A program made the translations under genes and the position numbers. From the NCBI GenBank assembly GCA_963422465.1, contig OY730174.1, positions 2,630,914 through 2,694,913 on the forward strand: a DNA stretch of 64,000 nucleotides, read 5' to 3'. Below are positions 45,522-56,030 of this stretch, piece after piece (position 1 is the first letter of the stretch; every line of letters starts with the position of its first letter). Below the pieces are notes generated by a model. The model worked only from the letters and a program-made list of their open reading frames with translations. It was not told the DNA's origin and made no database searches. The stretch comes from Lichina pygmaea (lineage: Eukaryota; Ascomycota; Lichinomycetes; Lichinales; Lichinaceae).

Positions 45522-46982
45522 CCCGTGCCTTGGAGGTACTTCGTACCTCCCCTCCCCTCGCTAGCTCGGTCGGGACACCCTTACTCCGTAAGGGTGTCCG
45601 CCACCTCAACGGTTTGGTCGCCTCAACGGTGCCCGCCCCCCTAAATCAACTTTGCAGTTCTATAACTTTGCAACAAAGTGACTGAATTGGAATCTGATTT
45701 GCTTATGTGATTTGTCTACTTCTCTAGTATAATCCCTGAAACCGTAGAGCTCTTGCAATCTTTATAGCATTACTGAGAAACTGTGACAACTGCTAGATGA
45801 AAGGTAGATGCTTAGTAGACAAAATTTAGAACATTAATAACTTCACAACAGACGGACCAAATTGTAACTTTTTTGAGCCTATCTGATTCTACACTAGATG
45901 CTCAATCAGAATCCAAGGTGTCACCTCCTCCTAATGTTCGTGGCATTGTTGAGAGGTGATGTCAGTGGCCGTGGTTGCTGTTGTCGCTGTTGTCAACTCC
46001 GCTACCGCTGCCCCACCTTGCCCCACCATCAGTCTGTTAGTCCTTGCTGCTTCTTTTGCCTTGGCCACCGCTGCCTTCTCTGCTGCCTTTGCCACCTTTG
46101 CTTTCTTTTTTGCTTTAGCTATTGCAGCCTTCTCTGCTTTCTTTACTTCCTGTGTCTGAGCATGTTCCAGTCACTTTTCCTCCTTAATCTGTTATTTTTC
46201 TGCTACAGCTCAGGCTACACCAGAACTGATGGATCCACTATTCTGAATCTGCTGGCAACTTGGTTTCTGGTGAACACTTCAAGCTGCTGCTGCCTTTGTA
46301 CAGCTGAGTTCTTCCTTAATAACAATGTTCTCTGTTGTGTGGATATTACATGCTTGGCAATCTTTTCTAAATCCTCGGTGTAGGTAGGTGTGTCAGGGTC
46401 CAGCATGTTGCTAAGCTGTTATTTCAATGTACGAATCGTAAGAGGTGTTGTGAACACCAGCTCAGAAGACTCTGCCTGTACTGGAGGGATGACTGGCTAT
46501 CAGAGCTCCATCTTTTTCTCTGTTTCTCTCTCTTTCTCTCGTAGCTTGTCGACCACTTTCTTTGGTCTGTACAGAATAGGGCCAGTCTCTCTGAACACAG
46601 AGAGAATGGTTGAAGACTTCAATGCCTTCTATCAGATAGATCCAAGTGCCTCGAGGAATTCAACCTTGTTGAAGTCCATGCATCCCGTTCCCTTGATACG
46701 ATTTTGAAGCTGTCGTACAGGAACATTGAACTTATTGGCTAACTCTGGGATTGAAAATTCCTTGTCGGGGGAGATGGATCCTAGGGCCTCCTCGATACAA
46801 GCTTCAACTTCATTGTATGATTTAACCATGTTGTTGAGAAGTTGTGGTGGTTTTAAGACAATTTGATTATTTTGTGCGGGCACCGTTGAGGTGACCAAAC
46901 CGTTGAGGTGGCGGACACCCTTAGGGTGTCCCGACCGAGCTAGCGAGGGGAGGGGAGGTACGAAGTACCTCCAAGGCACGGG
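45522..46982 (-). mobile_element. Non-autonomous pogo/Fot1-type DNA transposon (element B)
   Basis: 1461 bp flanked by TA (45520-45521, 46983-46984), with inverted ends of about 125 bp starting CCCGTGCC, the same tips as the element at 13272-14093. Inside, on the minus strand, an N-terminal CENP-B/Psq-like helix-turn-helix (46829-46632) is followed by a stretch that reads like a pogo/Fot1 C-terminus (LSVFRETGPILYRPKKVVDK, then DTPTYTEDLEKIAKHVISTQ). The DDE catalytic region that should lie between is missing, and remaining frames carry stops, so this is an internal deletion derivative. The insertion ends about 275 bp upstream of the ALG5 start. Confidence 0.85.
46215..46829 (-). pseudogene. 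Pogo/Fot1-type transposase remnant, N- and C-terminal parts
   Basis: MVKSYNEVEACIEEALGSIS, then a helix-turn-helix (FSIPELANKFNVPVRQLQNRIKG), is open to 46632 and then stops. Further along, C-terminal-like sequence appears in other frames down to 46215. About 60 residues of the N-terminus and about 130 of the C-terminus remain from a protein normally over 500 residues. No catalytic aspartates are visible. Confidence 0.7.
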
Positions 46983-47085
46983 TACTGTACTACGTAACGT
47001 ACAACGATTTTGGTTGTGTAGCAATGCGGTTTGGCGTGCAGGTGTACCTCGGTACCGGTACGGTGTTGTAACGCAACCATGCGAT

Positions 47086-47142
47086 GCGGCTCTGCGATGC
47101 GGCTCTGCGATGCGGCTCTGCGATGCGGCTCTGGTGGGTCCG
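47086..47142 (+). repeat. 13-bp tandem repeat upstream of ALG5
   Basis: Four copies of CGATGCGGCTCTG, about 115-170 bp before the ALG5 ATG and about 100 bp after a transposon end. Exact copies indicate recent expansion. It may lie in the promoter or 5' leader. Confidence 0.8.
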
Positions 47143-47256
47143 CCTTAAGATGATCTAAAGCTTCCTTGTAATTCCACGTCATATCAACCCATTTGATAGG
47201 TTCTCGGAGAAAGAACCGGCCCCCGCAGGACGGGTGGCTCGTTGGCGATCGTGGTG

Positions 47257-48600
47257 ATGGCGTCACGTTTACTAGACCATGTCACCCCAACGGGCCTCAG
47301 CGTCGTGGACGGCCGCTGGAACGTTTCATTTCCTGTGCTGATGACACTGTGCGTGTCTAGCGCTCTGGTATTGGCTGCCTCGGTGAGTGCACTCTCCCTG
47401 AACGGCCATCGCCGGCCCTGACTAATTTCCGAGTCTCTGGAGAAAGTTCTACCTGGCTCTGCTGTTCATCGCACCCATACCCCGACCACCGTGCAGGTCA
47501 GAGCGGGTCTATCAGACGGTCAGCCCTGATGGAAGCGTACCGGAATCCGCACAACATCTGCCGTGCTGGCATGACGATCTTGTCACGCGTGACAAGGCCG
47601 CTCGGGCCCGTGCCTGGGAGATTGACGCACCGCAGGTGCTCTTGTCGCTAGTGGTCCCGGCGTACAACGAGGAGCAGCGGCTTCCGTCGATGCTGGACGA
47701 CGCCGTTGCGTACCTCGAGCACGAGCACGGCGGGGGTGGAACCGAAGCTGGCAGGGGCGATACTCGCTCGCCTGAATCGACGAATGGCTCGGCCGTGCGC
47801 CGAAGACCGCCGAAGGGGCCCCGAGGATGGGAGATTCTGGTCGTCTCGGATGGCTCGACAGACGCTACCGCCGAGACTGCACTACGACACGCACGTGCCC
47901 ATGGTGTTGGCCGGCCTGGGTCGAGTGGATCCATGCGGGTTGTCTCGCTCGAGAGCAACCGAGGGAAAGGCGGGGCCGTCACTCACGGCATGCGCCACGT
48001 ACGCGGACAATATGTGCTCTTTGCCGACGCTGACGGCGCCAGCACCTTCTCGGACCTGGACAAGCTGATGCAGGCATGTCGGACCATCGTCGACGATCGG
48101 GGACGTGCCATCGCCATCGGCTCGCGCGCACATCTGGTCGGCAGTGAGGCGGTCGTCAAGGTACTTGCTCCGTCCCCTCCCCCCCGGTACCCGCCGCCCC
48201 CACCAACATGGCGCTTCAGCTGGACATCCAACGGCTAATGCACCAAACTCACCAGCGTTCGCTGCTACGCAACCTCTTGATGCACTCGTTTCACCTCTTT
48301 CTCCGTCTCTTGACGCCGCCCGCCACGGCCAAGGTCAAGGACACGCAATGCGGCTTCAAGCTCTTCTCGCGGCCGTCGCTGCCGTACATCATCCCGTACA
48401 TGCACTCCGAGGGCTGGATCTTCGACGTCGAGATGCTCATGCTCGCCGAAGCGGCCGGCATCCCCGTCGCCGAGGTCGCAGTCGGCTGGAAGGAGGTCAA
48501 GGGCAGCAAACTGAACGTCGTCCGGGATAGCCTCGGCATGGCGTGGGGTCTGGCCGTCCTGCGCGCGGCTTGGGCGCTGGGCGTGTACAAACGGAGGTGA
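47257..48600 (+). CDS. ALG5: Dolichyl-phosphate beta-glucosyltransferase
   Basis: Proposed exons are 47257-47382, 47447-48160 and 48256-48600; phases match, 394 residues, normal for the family. It transfers glucose from UDP-glucose to dolichyl phosphate on the cytosolic face of the ER, making the donor for the last three glucoses of the N-glycan precursor. A hydrophobic N-terminal anchor spans the first intron (FPVLMTLCVSSALVLAAS + FYLALLFIAP). The GT2 fold shows LSLVVPAYNEEQRLPSMLDD, ILVVSDGSTDATAE, SNRGKGGAVTHGM and the DxD-type VLFADADGAST. KVKDTQCGFKLFSR and MHSEGWIFDVEMLMLAE are family signatures. The first intron has a CTGACTAAT branch site. An Ala/Gly/Arg-rich insert follows the first helix of the GT domain. 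Identity is firm. Confidence 0.94.
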
Positions 48601-50327
48601 TCTCGTCCTTTGCTGTGATTATCGAAGTGCATTATTTTTTTAGATGGATACTACTCTTAGGAAGTTGCACTTGGCACTTGTCAGGCCGGTTGATCAGGAG
48701 TTGTCAGGGCAGGCTACTCCACCGTCTGAACACGAAAAATGCAGCAGGTGCCTCTAGAGGATTGCAAACATCTATACAGTGCACCTACCGAGACTCACCG
48801 TCCTCGGACATACTATTTTGGGCGGCGACAGGCTGGATCTGGCAGTCAGGACCTTCCTTGCAAGGTTCGCTGAGGAAGGCGCTCCGCGTGCTTACTACCC
48901 AAGGTGGTTTAACTGGTTGAAGTCTTGGTGGCGATGATGATGGCGATGATGGCACGCTCATGATTTCTCTTGGAAAGGTTCTTCTGACGGATTCCTTTGG
49001 AAAGACCTACGGAGGAGCGTTCGAAGAATGGAGGGGAACCAGCTCAGACCGTCTTGGCGGACTACACTACCGCCACCATTTGGGCAAGAGACGGATGAAT
49101 ACTCCTCCGCGCTCGTCGTATCACCGGAAAATAAGAACCAGAAGGAGGAGAGACGTTGAAGGGGAAGTCGCTACGAGAAGAGACTGTTTGGCCGAGTGTA
49201 GCAGGGCGTCTAGGGGAAGCTACATCTGCTACGTCTGCCCGGCAGAGGATTTCGGAGGACCGATGGGGTAGGCGGCATCGTGAGGCCGACGAAGCTCGTG
49301 GGGCTGATCGTGTTGCGTTGCTGGTATGGGCAAGGGAAGTACGCTCCAAGTCAACCTTCTTGCCGGCCTCGGTCGTCCGCGAAGGTTCATTCGAGACAGA
49401 GAAGTGGCTCTACAATACGTTACGCCAAGGTACGTAAGGAAGGCGTGGAAGGCAGGTGTGCAGTACCGTTCCGGAGCATGCGGTTTCCTGGATTTCGTGA
49501 CTTCCGGGATTGCAAGATCTGGCTGCTACTATGGAAGGCCACCTGCAGTACGTGGACGAGAACAGGACCAACCATTGCCGGGTCGACACTGCCTGGAAAC
49601 AACCGGTCCAGCAGAAGGCCGTTGCTACCTTCAGTAAAGCACCCTTCCCTGGCCCATTCCTCGTGCTTTGAGGTCTCCGAATCTGGTGCACACGCAGCTC
49701 ATCGGCGAACAGGACGTTGGAGGTGGGGTTTCCTTTCCTAGGTGGTGTTTCCTTGTCCACGGTGCCAGATACGTACCGTAACGAAGACGTCGTCGCCGTT
49801 GCCATTACCCGACCGCATTTGCTGATCAAGACCCGGTCCTGATTAGGTAATTCGACCCACCTCGGGTTCCCCAACGGGAAAGCAGACTTCCTCGGACGTA
49901 CGAGGTACTTCCGTACCGTACGGTACGTATCATACGTAACAAGGCATGCAAGGCTACCAGCATTACGTCAGGAAGCATCCACTTCTTTCACAAGATCGAA
50001 GAACGGAAGGCTTGCCGCCCGTGCCGCCCTTGACGATCTTTCCGATAATGGCCCGACCGCGATTACGGAGAGTTCGAACAAGGGAAGGACCCAATTGGGG
50101 CAAGAAGCAGCGGCCACGGGCTGTCGATATAAAGACGATGGGCTGCGGTGGTGCATCTTCGTTCAATCTCTCTTCCGATCCATCCGCTCTGCATCCACGG
50201 TGCGCTTCCCCTGTTCCATCTCCAGACGCCGTTCCTCGACCTCGGTTTTGTGCGACGGCTAATCGTGGGACCATAGTAGTCGTCGTTTGCGCCAGTACTT
50301 GTACAGCCATCACCTTCTCGATCCGCA
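48601..50327. other. Intergenic region, no gene recognised
   Basis: About 1.7 kb. Several frames of 90-150 codons overlap on both strands (48960-49870) but none resembles a known protein or has a convincing start context. GTAC-rich sequence (ACGTACGAGG, CCGTACGGTACG) lies at 49895-49945. The last 250 bp before 50328 should hold the promoter of the next gene. Confidence 0.5.
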
Positions 50328-51920
50328 ATGTCGTCGTCGGAAGGGCGTCCAGAGGCGTCTGCATCGCCGCCGCCGACCAACAACCGCGAGAATGTCATGC
50401 CCGTTCCGTTCTCGTCCATGGCGGCCGACACCGCTTCGAACCGTCAACGGCCAGCACCTGGCGACGAACGTCCCGTACCTCGCGACGAACAGCCAGCATC
50501 TGCCTTCGATACCACGTCCTTGCACGAGATGCTGATGCTGGCGGGAATCGATCCGAACGCGCAAGCAGAAGAGAAGTCGGCGTCGTCGGGCTTCCCGCGG
50601 TCGGTTCTGTGGCAGTACATCGACCAGTCCAGAAACTTCGTGCAGGCTCAACGTGGGCACGCCGAGCGCCTCCAGGCCGAGCTCGCCAAACAGCAGGAAA
50701 TGCTCATCACGGAGCGGAAGACGGCGGCGCTGGAACGGGCCCTCATGAGGCACGAACGGGAGCTCGTCGTCGCAGAGCGCTCCATGTGGACGGACGAGCG
50801 ACTGAGGCTGTATCAACGCGTCTGGGCCCTCGAACAGGCCGAACTACAGCGTGCCCAGGTCAGCCGGAACGAGAGACCACGGCCGATTCCACGGCCGAGG
50901 CCCGGTCAGGTCGGTCCCGAGTGGACCGAACGGTTCGTCGAGAGCGCCTACAGCATCCGGTCAAGCCCTGACGCGCCGATCGGCCCGAGCCTCCCGCGCA
51001 CCGTTCACAGGAGCAGCATTCAAGAGCTCAACCCTCCGACCAGCCGCCCTCCGACCAGCCGCCCGCCAACCCAGGCCGCGCCGATCGGCCCGAGCCCCTT
51101 GCGCAACGTTTCCAGGCCCAACGACCAAGAGCCCAACGTCCCGACCAGCCACCCTATGGTGAGGACGGCGAAACAACCGAGGGTGGTCGTCGAAGAAGTA
51201 CGCGATCCGGGGACTCGTCGTAGCGCACTCCCTCTCGACTTCATCGCCGAAGATTTTGATCCCGTCCGAATAAACCCGCACGCGCTGGCTCGCAATTTCT
51301 TGCCCGACAGACCCGAGACGGAGAGGCCGGAGGAGAAGCAGGAGGAGGGACAGGAGGAGGGGGTGCGGGAGGAAGGCATCCGCCAGAGGTTTCTAGACCC
51401 CGCCGACGCACGCCGGCTTCGATACGCCGGCCACACGCCACCGGCAGGATCGGTCATCTCTTCCACCGACGACGACGAAGGGGACGAGGACGGATCGGAG
51501 GTGGCGCCGAAGGACCCGGTGCCGCCAGCGCTCGCGGTGTCGGACTACGAAGACGACGGCGACGTTCCCCTGCGCGGGCAGCTCTCGCTACCGGCCGACG
51601 ACAAGACGCCGAGGTCGGAGATGTTCCTGGCCGCGCTGGACTCGAAGCTGGACAAGGCTTCTCGAACGGATGCCGCTCCTGGCGCCTCGGACGCGTCGTC
51701 CGTCACCAGTCCCGAGGTACCGACTTCTGGCGAAGGGAAGGCATCGCCCGAGCCGGCCCGCGGTGATACCGACAGCGGAGCCAGCGTCGGTCGGGAGGGC
51801 ACCGGTGGCGACGCAGCGGCCGCTGGCGGCGAGAAGGAGGACCACAGCGACACCGCCACGACTCCAAAAGCCAAGCGCGTCGCGTCCAGTCACGACGGCA
51901 ACGACGGGGGACAGAACTAA
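50328..51920 (+). CDS. Disordered coiled-coil protein, single exon
   Basis: 530 residues with no intron, starting MSSSEGRPEASAS. A short ordered motif (TSLHEMLMLAGIDP, about 63-76) is followed by a helical, charged segment at about 90-180 rich in Glu/Arg/Leu/Ala (YIDQSRNFVQAQRGHAERLQ; ERKTAALERALMRHERELVV), probably a coiled coil. A degenerate repeat of about 35 residues follows (API GPSLPRTV... and API GPSPLRNV..., each with a TSRPPT-like tail). The rest is acidic and disordered (DDDEGDEDGSE, DYEDDGDV), ending near a basic KAKRVAS patch that could be a nuclear signal. No family is recognised. The even base composition and long uninterrupted frame support a real gene. Confidence 0.65.
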   Translation: MSSSEGRPEASASPPPTNNRENVMPVPFSSMAADTASNRQRPAPGDERPVPRDEQPASAFDTTSLHEMLMLAGIDPNAQAEEKSASSGFPRSVLWQYIDQSRNFVQAQRGHAERLQAELAKQQEMLITERKTAALERALMRHERELVVAERSMWTDERLRLYQRVWALEQAELQRAQVSRNERPRPIPRPRPGQVGPEWTERFVESAYSIRSSPDAPIGPSLPRTVHRSSIQELNPPTSRPPTSRPPTQAAPIGPSPLRNVSRPNDQEPNVPTSHPMVRTAKQPRVVVEEVRDPGTRRSALPLDFIAEDFDPVRINPHALARNFLPDRPETERPEEKQEEGQEEGVREEGIRQRFLDPADARRLRYAGHTPPAGSVISSTDDDEGDEDGSEVAPKDPVPPALAVSDYEDDGDVPLRGQLSLPADDKTPRSEMFLAALDSKLDKASRTDAAPGASDASSVTSPEVPTSGEGKASPEPARGDTDSGASVGREGTGGDAAAAGGEKEDHSDTATTPKAKRVASSHDGNDGGQN

Positions 51921-52036
51921 CCGGGACAAGCGTGAGCGAGCACGGAGACGCGCCGAGTCCCAGGGAGAAGGGCTCGTTCAAAGAGATGTCCAGGTGCCGG
52001 TCGAAGGGCAGGAGTTTAACGGGTCGAGTCGTTTGC

Positions 52037-52037
52037 T

Positions 52038-52092
<55 letters not shown>
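52037..52092 (+). repeat. ATC trinucleotide repeat
   Basis: A near-perfect TCA/ATC run of about 18 units, about 120 bp downstream of the coiled-coil gene stop and probably in its 3' untranslated region. Confidence 0.85.
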
Positions 52093-53404
52093 GCTCCCCT
52101 CACCGCACCGCACCGCCTCATGTTTTCGTTTTGCTTCGTGAGCGGGACCGGCGAATACCCATTGCCCGGCGCTCTTATCCGCGCTCGTCGATCATGTCAT
52201 CCTCTCGCCTCTCGCCTTTCTTCTTTTTCTTCGGCTGTCCTCACCTCTCCACTCGATCGTCTGTTTTGCAACGGTTCGTCCACCGAGCCGTCCTCATCTT
52301 ATCATCGTTCCTTCTCATCCCATCTCTATCCTGCCGTCGTCATCCTCATCATCAATAGCATCACTGGCAGCATCACTGGCAGCATCAGCGGCAGCATCAG
52401 CGACGACCGCAAGAGCAAGAGCGGCAGTCAATGACAGCCTTTCGAGGGCATGCTTCATACTCGTTACCTACTTTGTTCGTCTCGACATCGTACTCTCCGA
52501 AACCGGCGCTTTGTTTCACTATTCTATTCAGAGGTATTCCGTGCTCGGCGGTGGCCAAAGTACGCGTCGGTGGTCGTGATCATGCTGGGGTGCTGATCTT
52601 GGACTCGGACCCGAACATGGTGGACTCGGCCATTCGTGGACTCGATCATCCTACCAGCACACTCGATCGATCGCGCTCCTCCCGGCCACGCCAGACTCCC
52701 TCGAGGCAATCGACGGCAGTGTCATCCACGACGACCATGTCTGCATGCTCCCCCCTTTTCTTCCCGTCGAGCTCACCACCGGCCGATACCGTACCGTACC
52801 GTACCCGTACGCAGCGTTTCTTCGCCGTCGTCTCCCCTTGCTTATTGGAAACACAGATACGTGACCCCCCACAGGTAGTGCGTTGTCAGACTAGGTGGTG
52901 GAGTTACTGCACCGAAGTAACGTGACATCTTCTGGCGCAGCTGTATTTGGCAAGGCCGTAGGACACGCACGGTACTGTAAAGCTATCGTACGTACGGAAG
53001 TATAGGAGCCTGGGTTAGTGGCTGTTTAGTAGTCAGTCGGTGCTTTTTCGCAACCGTCTGCTCTCCGTGCGCTGGCACTTGAGCCCTACCGTACGGTATA
53101 GGTGAGTGTCGTTCGTTCTCACGGCTTCCTTGGATGTCTTTTACGGTACTGCGTGCAGTGGGATCATCGAGACGACCGAAGATGATCACGGAACCCCGTA
53201 GCCATACATACGTACCGTACACGGAGCGTCGTAAGGTACGAGTAATTACGGGAATTAGCAAAGGCCGGGAGAACCTCATTGCTACTCGTACGTTCGTGTT
53301 GCTGAGGCACTCCGCATGACTTGTTGAGCGTCAAGGTATCATCATGATGTTGGTGTCCATCAGACGATAGACAAAAGAGAAGGGGAAAGGCATAAGATTG
53401 GGGG

Positions 53405-53423
53405 AAAAAAAGATGAAAAAAAA
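53405..53423 (-). terminator. Pol III terminator of the tRNA gene
   Basis: A-runs on the + strand read as T-runs on the minus strand, starting 3 bp past the tRNA 3' end. This is the usual RNA polymerase III stop signal. Confidence 0.7.
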
Positions 53424-53425
53424 GA

Positions 53426-53545
53426 TGGACGATGTGGGAATCGAACCCACGACCCCTCGCAAGTCGGAGAAACCCATGGTGGAGCTTGTTCGAGAGAGAA
53501 GCAACTTAATGCTAAGCGAGTATTATACCACTAAACCAATCGCCC
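53426..53545 (-). tRNA. tRNA-Ala (anticodon AGC) with a 48-nt intron
   Basis: The minus strand folds into a cloverleaf. The acceptor is GGGCGAT with ATCGTCC plus discriminator A, the D arm is GTTTAGTGGTA, the anticodon stem is CTCGC with GCGAG, and the T arm is GTGGG-TTCGATT-CCCAC. The anticodon loop reads TTAGCA before the intron, giving AGC at 34-36. The intron lies one base 3' of the anticodon at 53462-53509, the canonical position for tRNA introns. The acceptor contains the G3:U70 wobble pair, the main identity element for alanyl-tRNA synthetase, which independently supports Ala. T-rich sequence follows the 3' end on the minus strand (the A-runs at 53400-53423 on +), fitting RNA polymerase III termination. 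Confidence 0.9.
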
Positions 53546-55510
53546 TTTCTTGGATCAGCTGCTTGACTGATTGATGAGAAGTTTGATGGAAGTTTGATAT
53601 ATATCACTTTCAAACGCAGGATGTGGACTGGGTCATGTGTCGTCCTCTTCATTACGGTTGCCAGCACACACGTGACCACTTCGCTGCCTACACACTTACT
53701 CGTCAGGTGATTCTTCGACTCACAGTCCTCCGTGAAGATGCAAGAACCCTGTCCGCAGGCCACTGTACTGTGTTCCATACGGTACGGCGGTGGTACCTGT
53801 TCATCTTCCAACCGACGCGAGAGGAGCAAAACAAAGCCACTGGATACAGCCACCTACGGTACTTCTTGCCAAAGTCGACCAGTGGCCATCGTCTTCTCGC
53901 CAGGTTATTTCCTTCCTGGTCGACCTGCCAAGTCTCGTCTGGCCACAGCAGTGAACCGGAGTTTGGAACTAGCTGTGGACTAGCTACGGAAGTATACGTG
54001 TTTCGTCCGGCTCGGTGGATGCGGTCAATTTCCTTGGGTACCGTATTGCAATCTCAATTATCATGATCCTCAGAACTTCACGAACATCTACGACCAAGTG
54101 GATCTTGTTCTGGGGCTGATCCGCCTAAGAGCTGCCGAGTTTGGCACGAGTATCATCTGTATCAACCGACGCACATGTCCAGAAAGACGGTCTTCCCTAT
54201 TCGAGGCGGAGTGATCCGGTCAGCGTTCCTGAGATGGCACCCAGCTAGCATATGCTGAAGAAGCCTTTACGTTCAATCTTCTATGTCGTGTCTGATGAGA
54301 ACTGCCCTCGAAACTATCTCTCTTGAAGATCTTGAAGATCTTGAAAAGCGATATGGGGTGAGACCGTTGTTGTACAACCTTCTCAGGACTCGCGGCTCGT
54401 CCGTGGACTGCGCGGATGATGGAGTCGCAATGTTTCCCCACCGAGATGCTCTTATTGCAGAGGCAAGACTCGGGGTTCTCTTAGATTTTGGGTCTTTGCT
54501 ACGTTACGTACAGGTTACGGTATAGATCTTTTACCGAAGAAGAGAACTTTCAAGGTTCAGTAGAAAGATGTTTTACTCTCGACCTCGTTGCTCCACACTT
54601 CACAGCAAGATTGTGGCGTTACAAATCATGTTTGACTACCTCGCCGTGTTTCCTCCACAGCAGCAACTACCCCTCAATCGTCGTGGCTGCATCCGTCGGT
54701 CAACCCACCGGCGCCCAAAGTACCCTTGCTGTCCTTTCAATCTGAACCACACCCAGATATCTGTTCTGAACGACGCTCTCAACTCCATCCCGTCTTCTGG
54801 CTCAACAAGAAACTCGAACTCCATTCCGTGACAACAAGCCCCAGACACCCCTCGATCTTTGGCAGGAGTGTCTCCTGACAGCAGTCCCACCCAGACCATG
54901 CAGCGCCGCGCATCTTGTGCTCACTGAAGAGTATCTTGCACCAATCCTCACAGCCGCCGGTCAGCATCTTGATTTGGAGCCACGGCCTATTGTCTTTATT
55001 GACCGTCAATCTCGTACGCATACGCGCCTCTCACGTATTGGCCAGCGACTCTCCAATCCAGGGGTTTCTCTAGGCTGTGTCCGTCACAGCTGTTGATGAC
55101 ACGGTCAGAGAAGTCTGAGCCTCTCGTCCTTGTTGGAGATGCTACGTGTCTAGCGTGGTCTGAGAGCTGGAGCAGGAAGCATGAGGCTGTTGGGACAGGC
55201 CAGTACGATATGATCAGACGAAGCAGGTCGTCTCGAGACATTGCGTCAAGAAGCCGTTGAGGATGTCGTTGTTGCATCGTAAGCAGCTTACAGTATCCTT
55301 ACCGCGTCGTAAACAGTTTTACGGTAGTTCTACGCAGAGAGCTCAGCCCCTTCGCTCCTCTTCCCCCCGCCTCTTCTCTCCCCAGCCTCTCCAATCTCTC
55401 CAGCCTCACGATTCACAAACAATCACGCGCGAGATCCGCCTGCAGCCTTTGCAGCTACGAGTACATACACACTCCGTCGCACTCCTCCTCCTCGGCTGAT
55501 CCTCCCATCA

Positions 55511-55590
55511 TTCCTGCCATCTCCTGCCATCTCCTGCCATCTCCTGCCATCTCCTGCCATCTCCTGCCATCTCCTGCCATCTCCTCCCAT
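55511..55590 (+). repeat. 10-bp minisatellite TCTCCTGCCA
   Basis: About seven to eight near-identical copies, grading into related TCTTCCCTTCCA units to about 55650. Because the unit is 10 bp, a translation cycles through three frames; the GDGRRWQEMA-type peptide it gives on the minus strand is not taken as a gene. Confidence 0.85.
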
Positions 55591-55894
55591 CTTCCCTTCC
55601 ATCTTCCCTTCCATCTGCCCTCCCATCTCTCCTCCCGTCTGCCCTCCCGTCTGCCCTTCCAACTTTCCCTTCCAACTTTCCTGCATCCCACCCTATCTAG
55701 TAATCATCGTGCAGCCTACGAAGCGATTAACTTCTGCAACGAGGGCATCTACAGTAATTTACCCAGTACCGTAATATCACTCGAAACACAGCCTTGCAGA
55801 CTTCCGGGTACAGTACGTACGTACCACACGTACGGTAATTATATCCGGAAGTACGAAGTACTCCGTACAGAGTACCGTATGGTGTGTGAATCTG

Positions 55895-56030
55895 CACGAG
55901 GCTATCAGTTGCACGAGGCTACTATTTACCGTACTGTCTGCACGAGGCTAGCATCTATCATCCGCACGAGACGTCCAGCAACGGCATGAGGCTACCACTT
56001 GCAGAAGGCTACCATCTTTGCGAGGCGTCC
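55895..56030 (+). repeat. Degenerate GCACGAGGCTA repeat
   Basis: Six or so imperfect copies of a unit like TGCACGAGGCTA(C/T)CA with variable spacers. No coding role is seen. Confidence 0.5.

Larger units (their letters stand above)
51921..53425. other. Intergenic region with ATC repeat
   Basis: No gene is seen. An ATC/TCA triplet repeat lies just after the stop of the coiled-coil protein gene, followed by a GCAGCATCA repeat near 52370-52400 and CT-rich DNA to 52330. GTAC-rich patches lie at 52790-52810, 52970-53000 and 53090-53240. Confidence 0.55.

Noticed and set aside
55423-55691. Minus-strand frames coding GDGRRWQEMA repeats
   Set aside because: Produced by a 10-bp minisatellite read through three frames; no gene signal.
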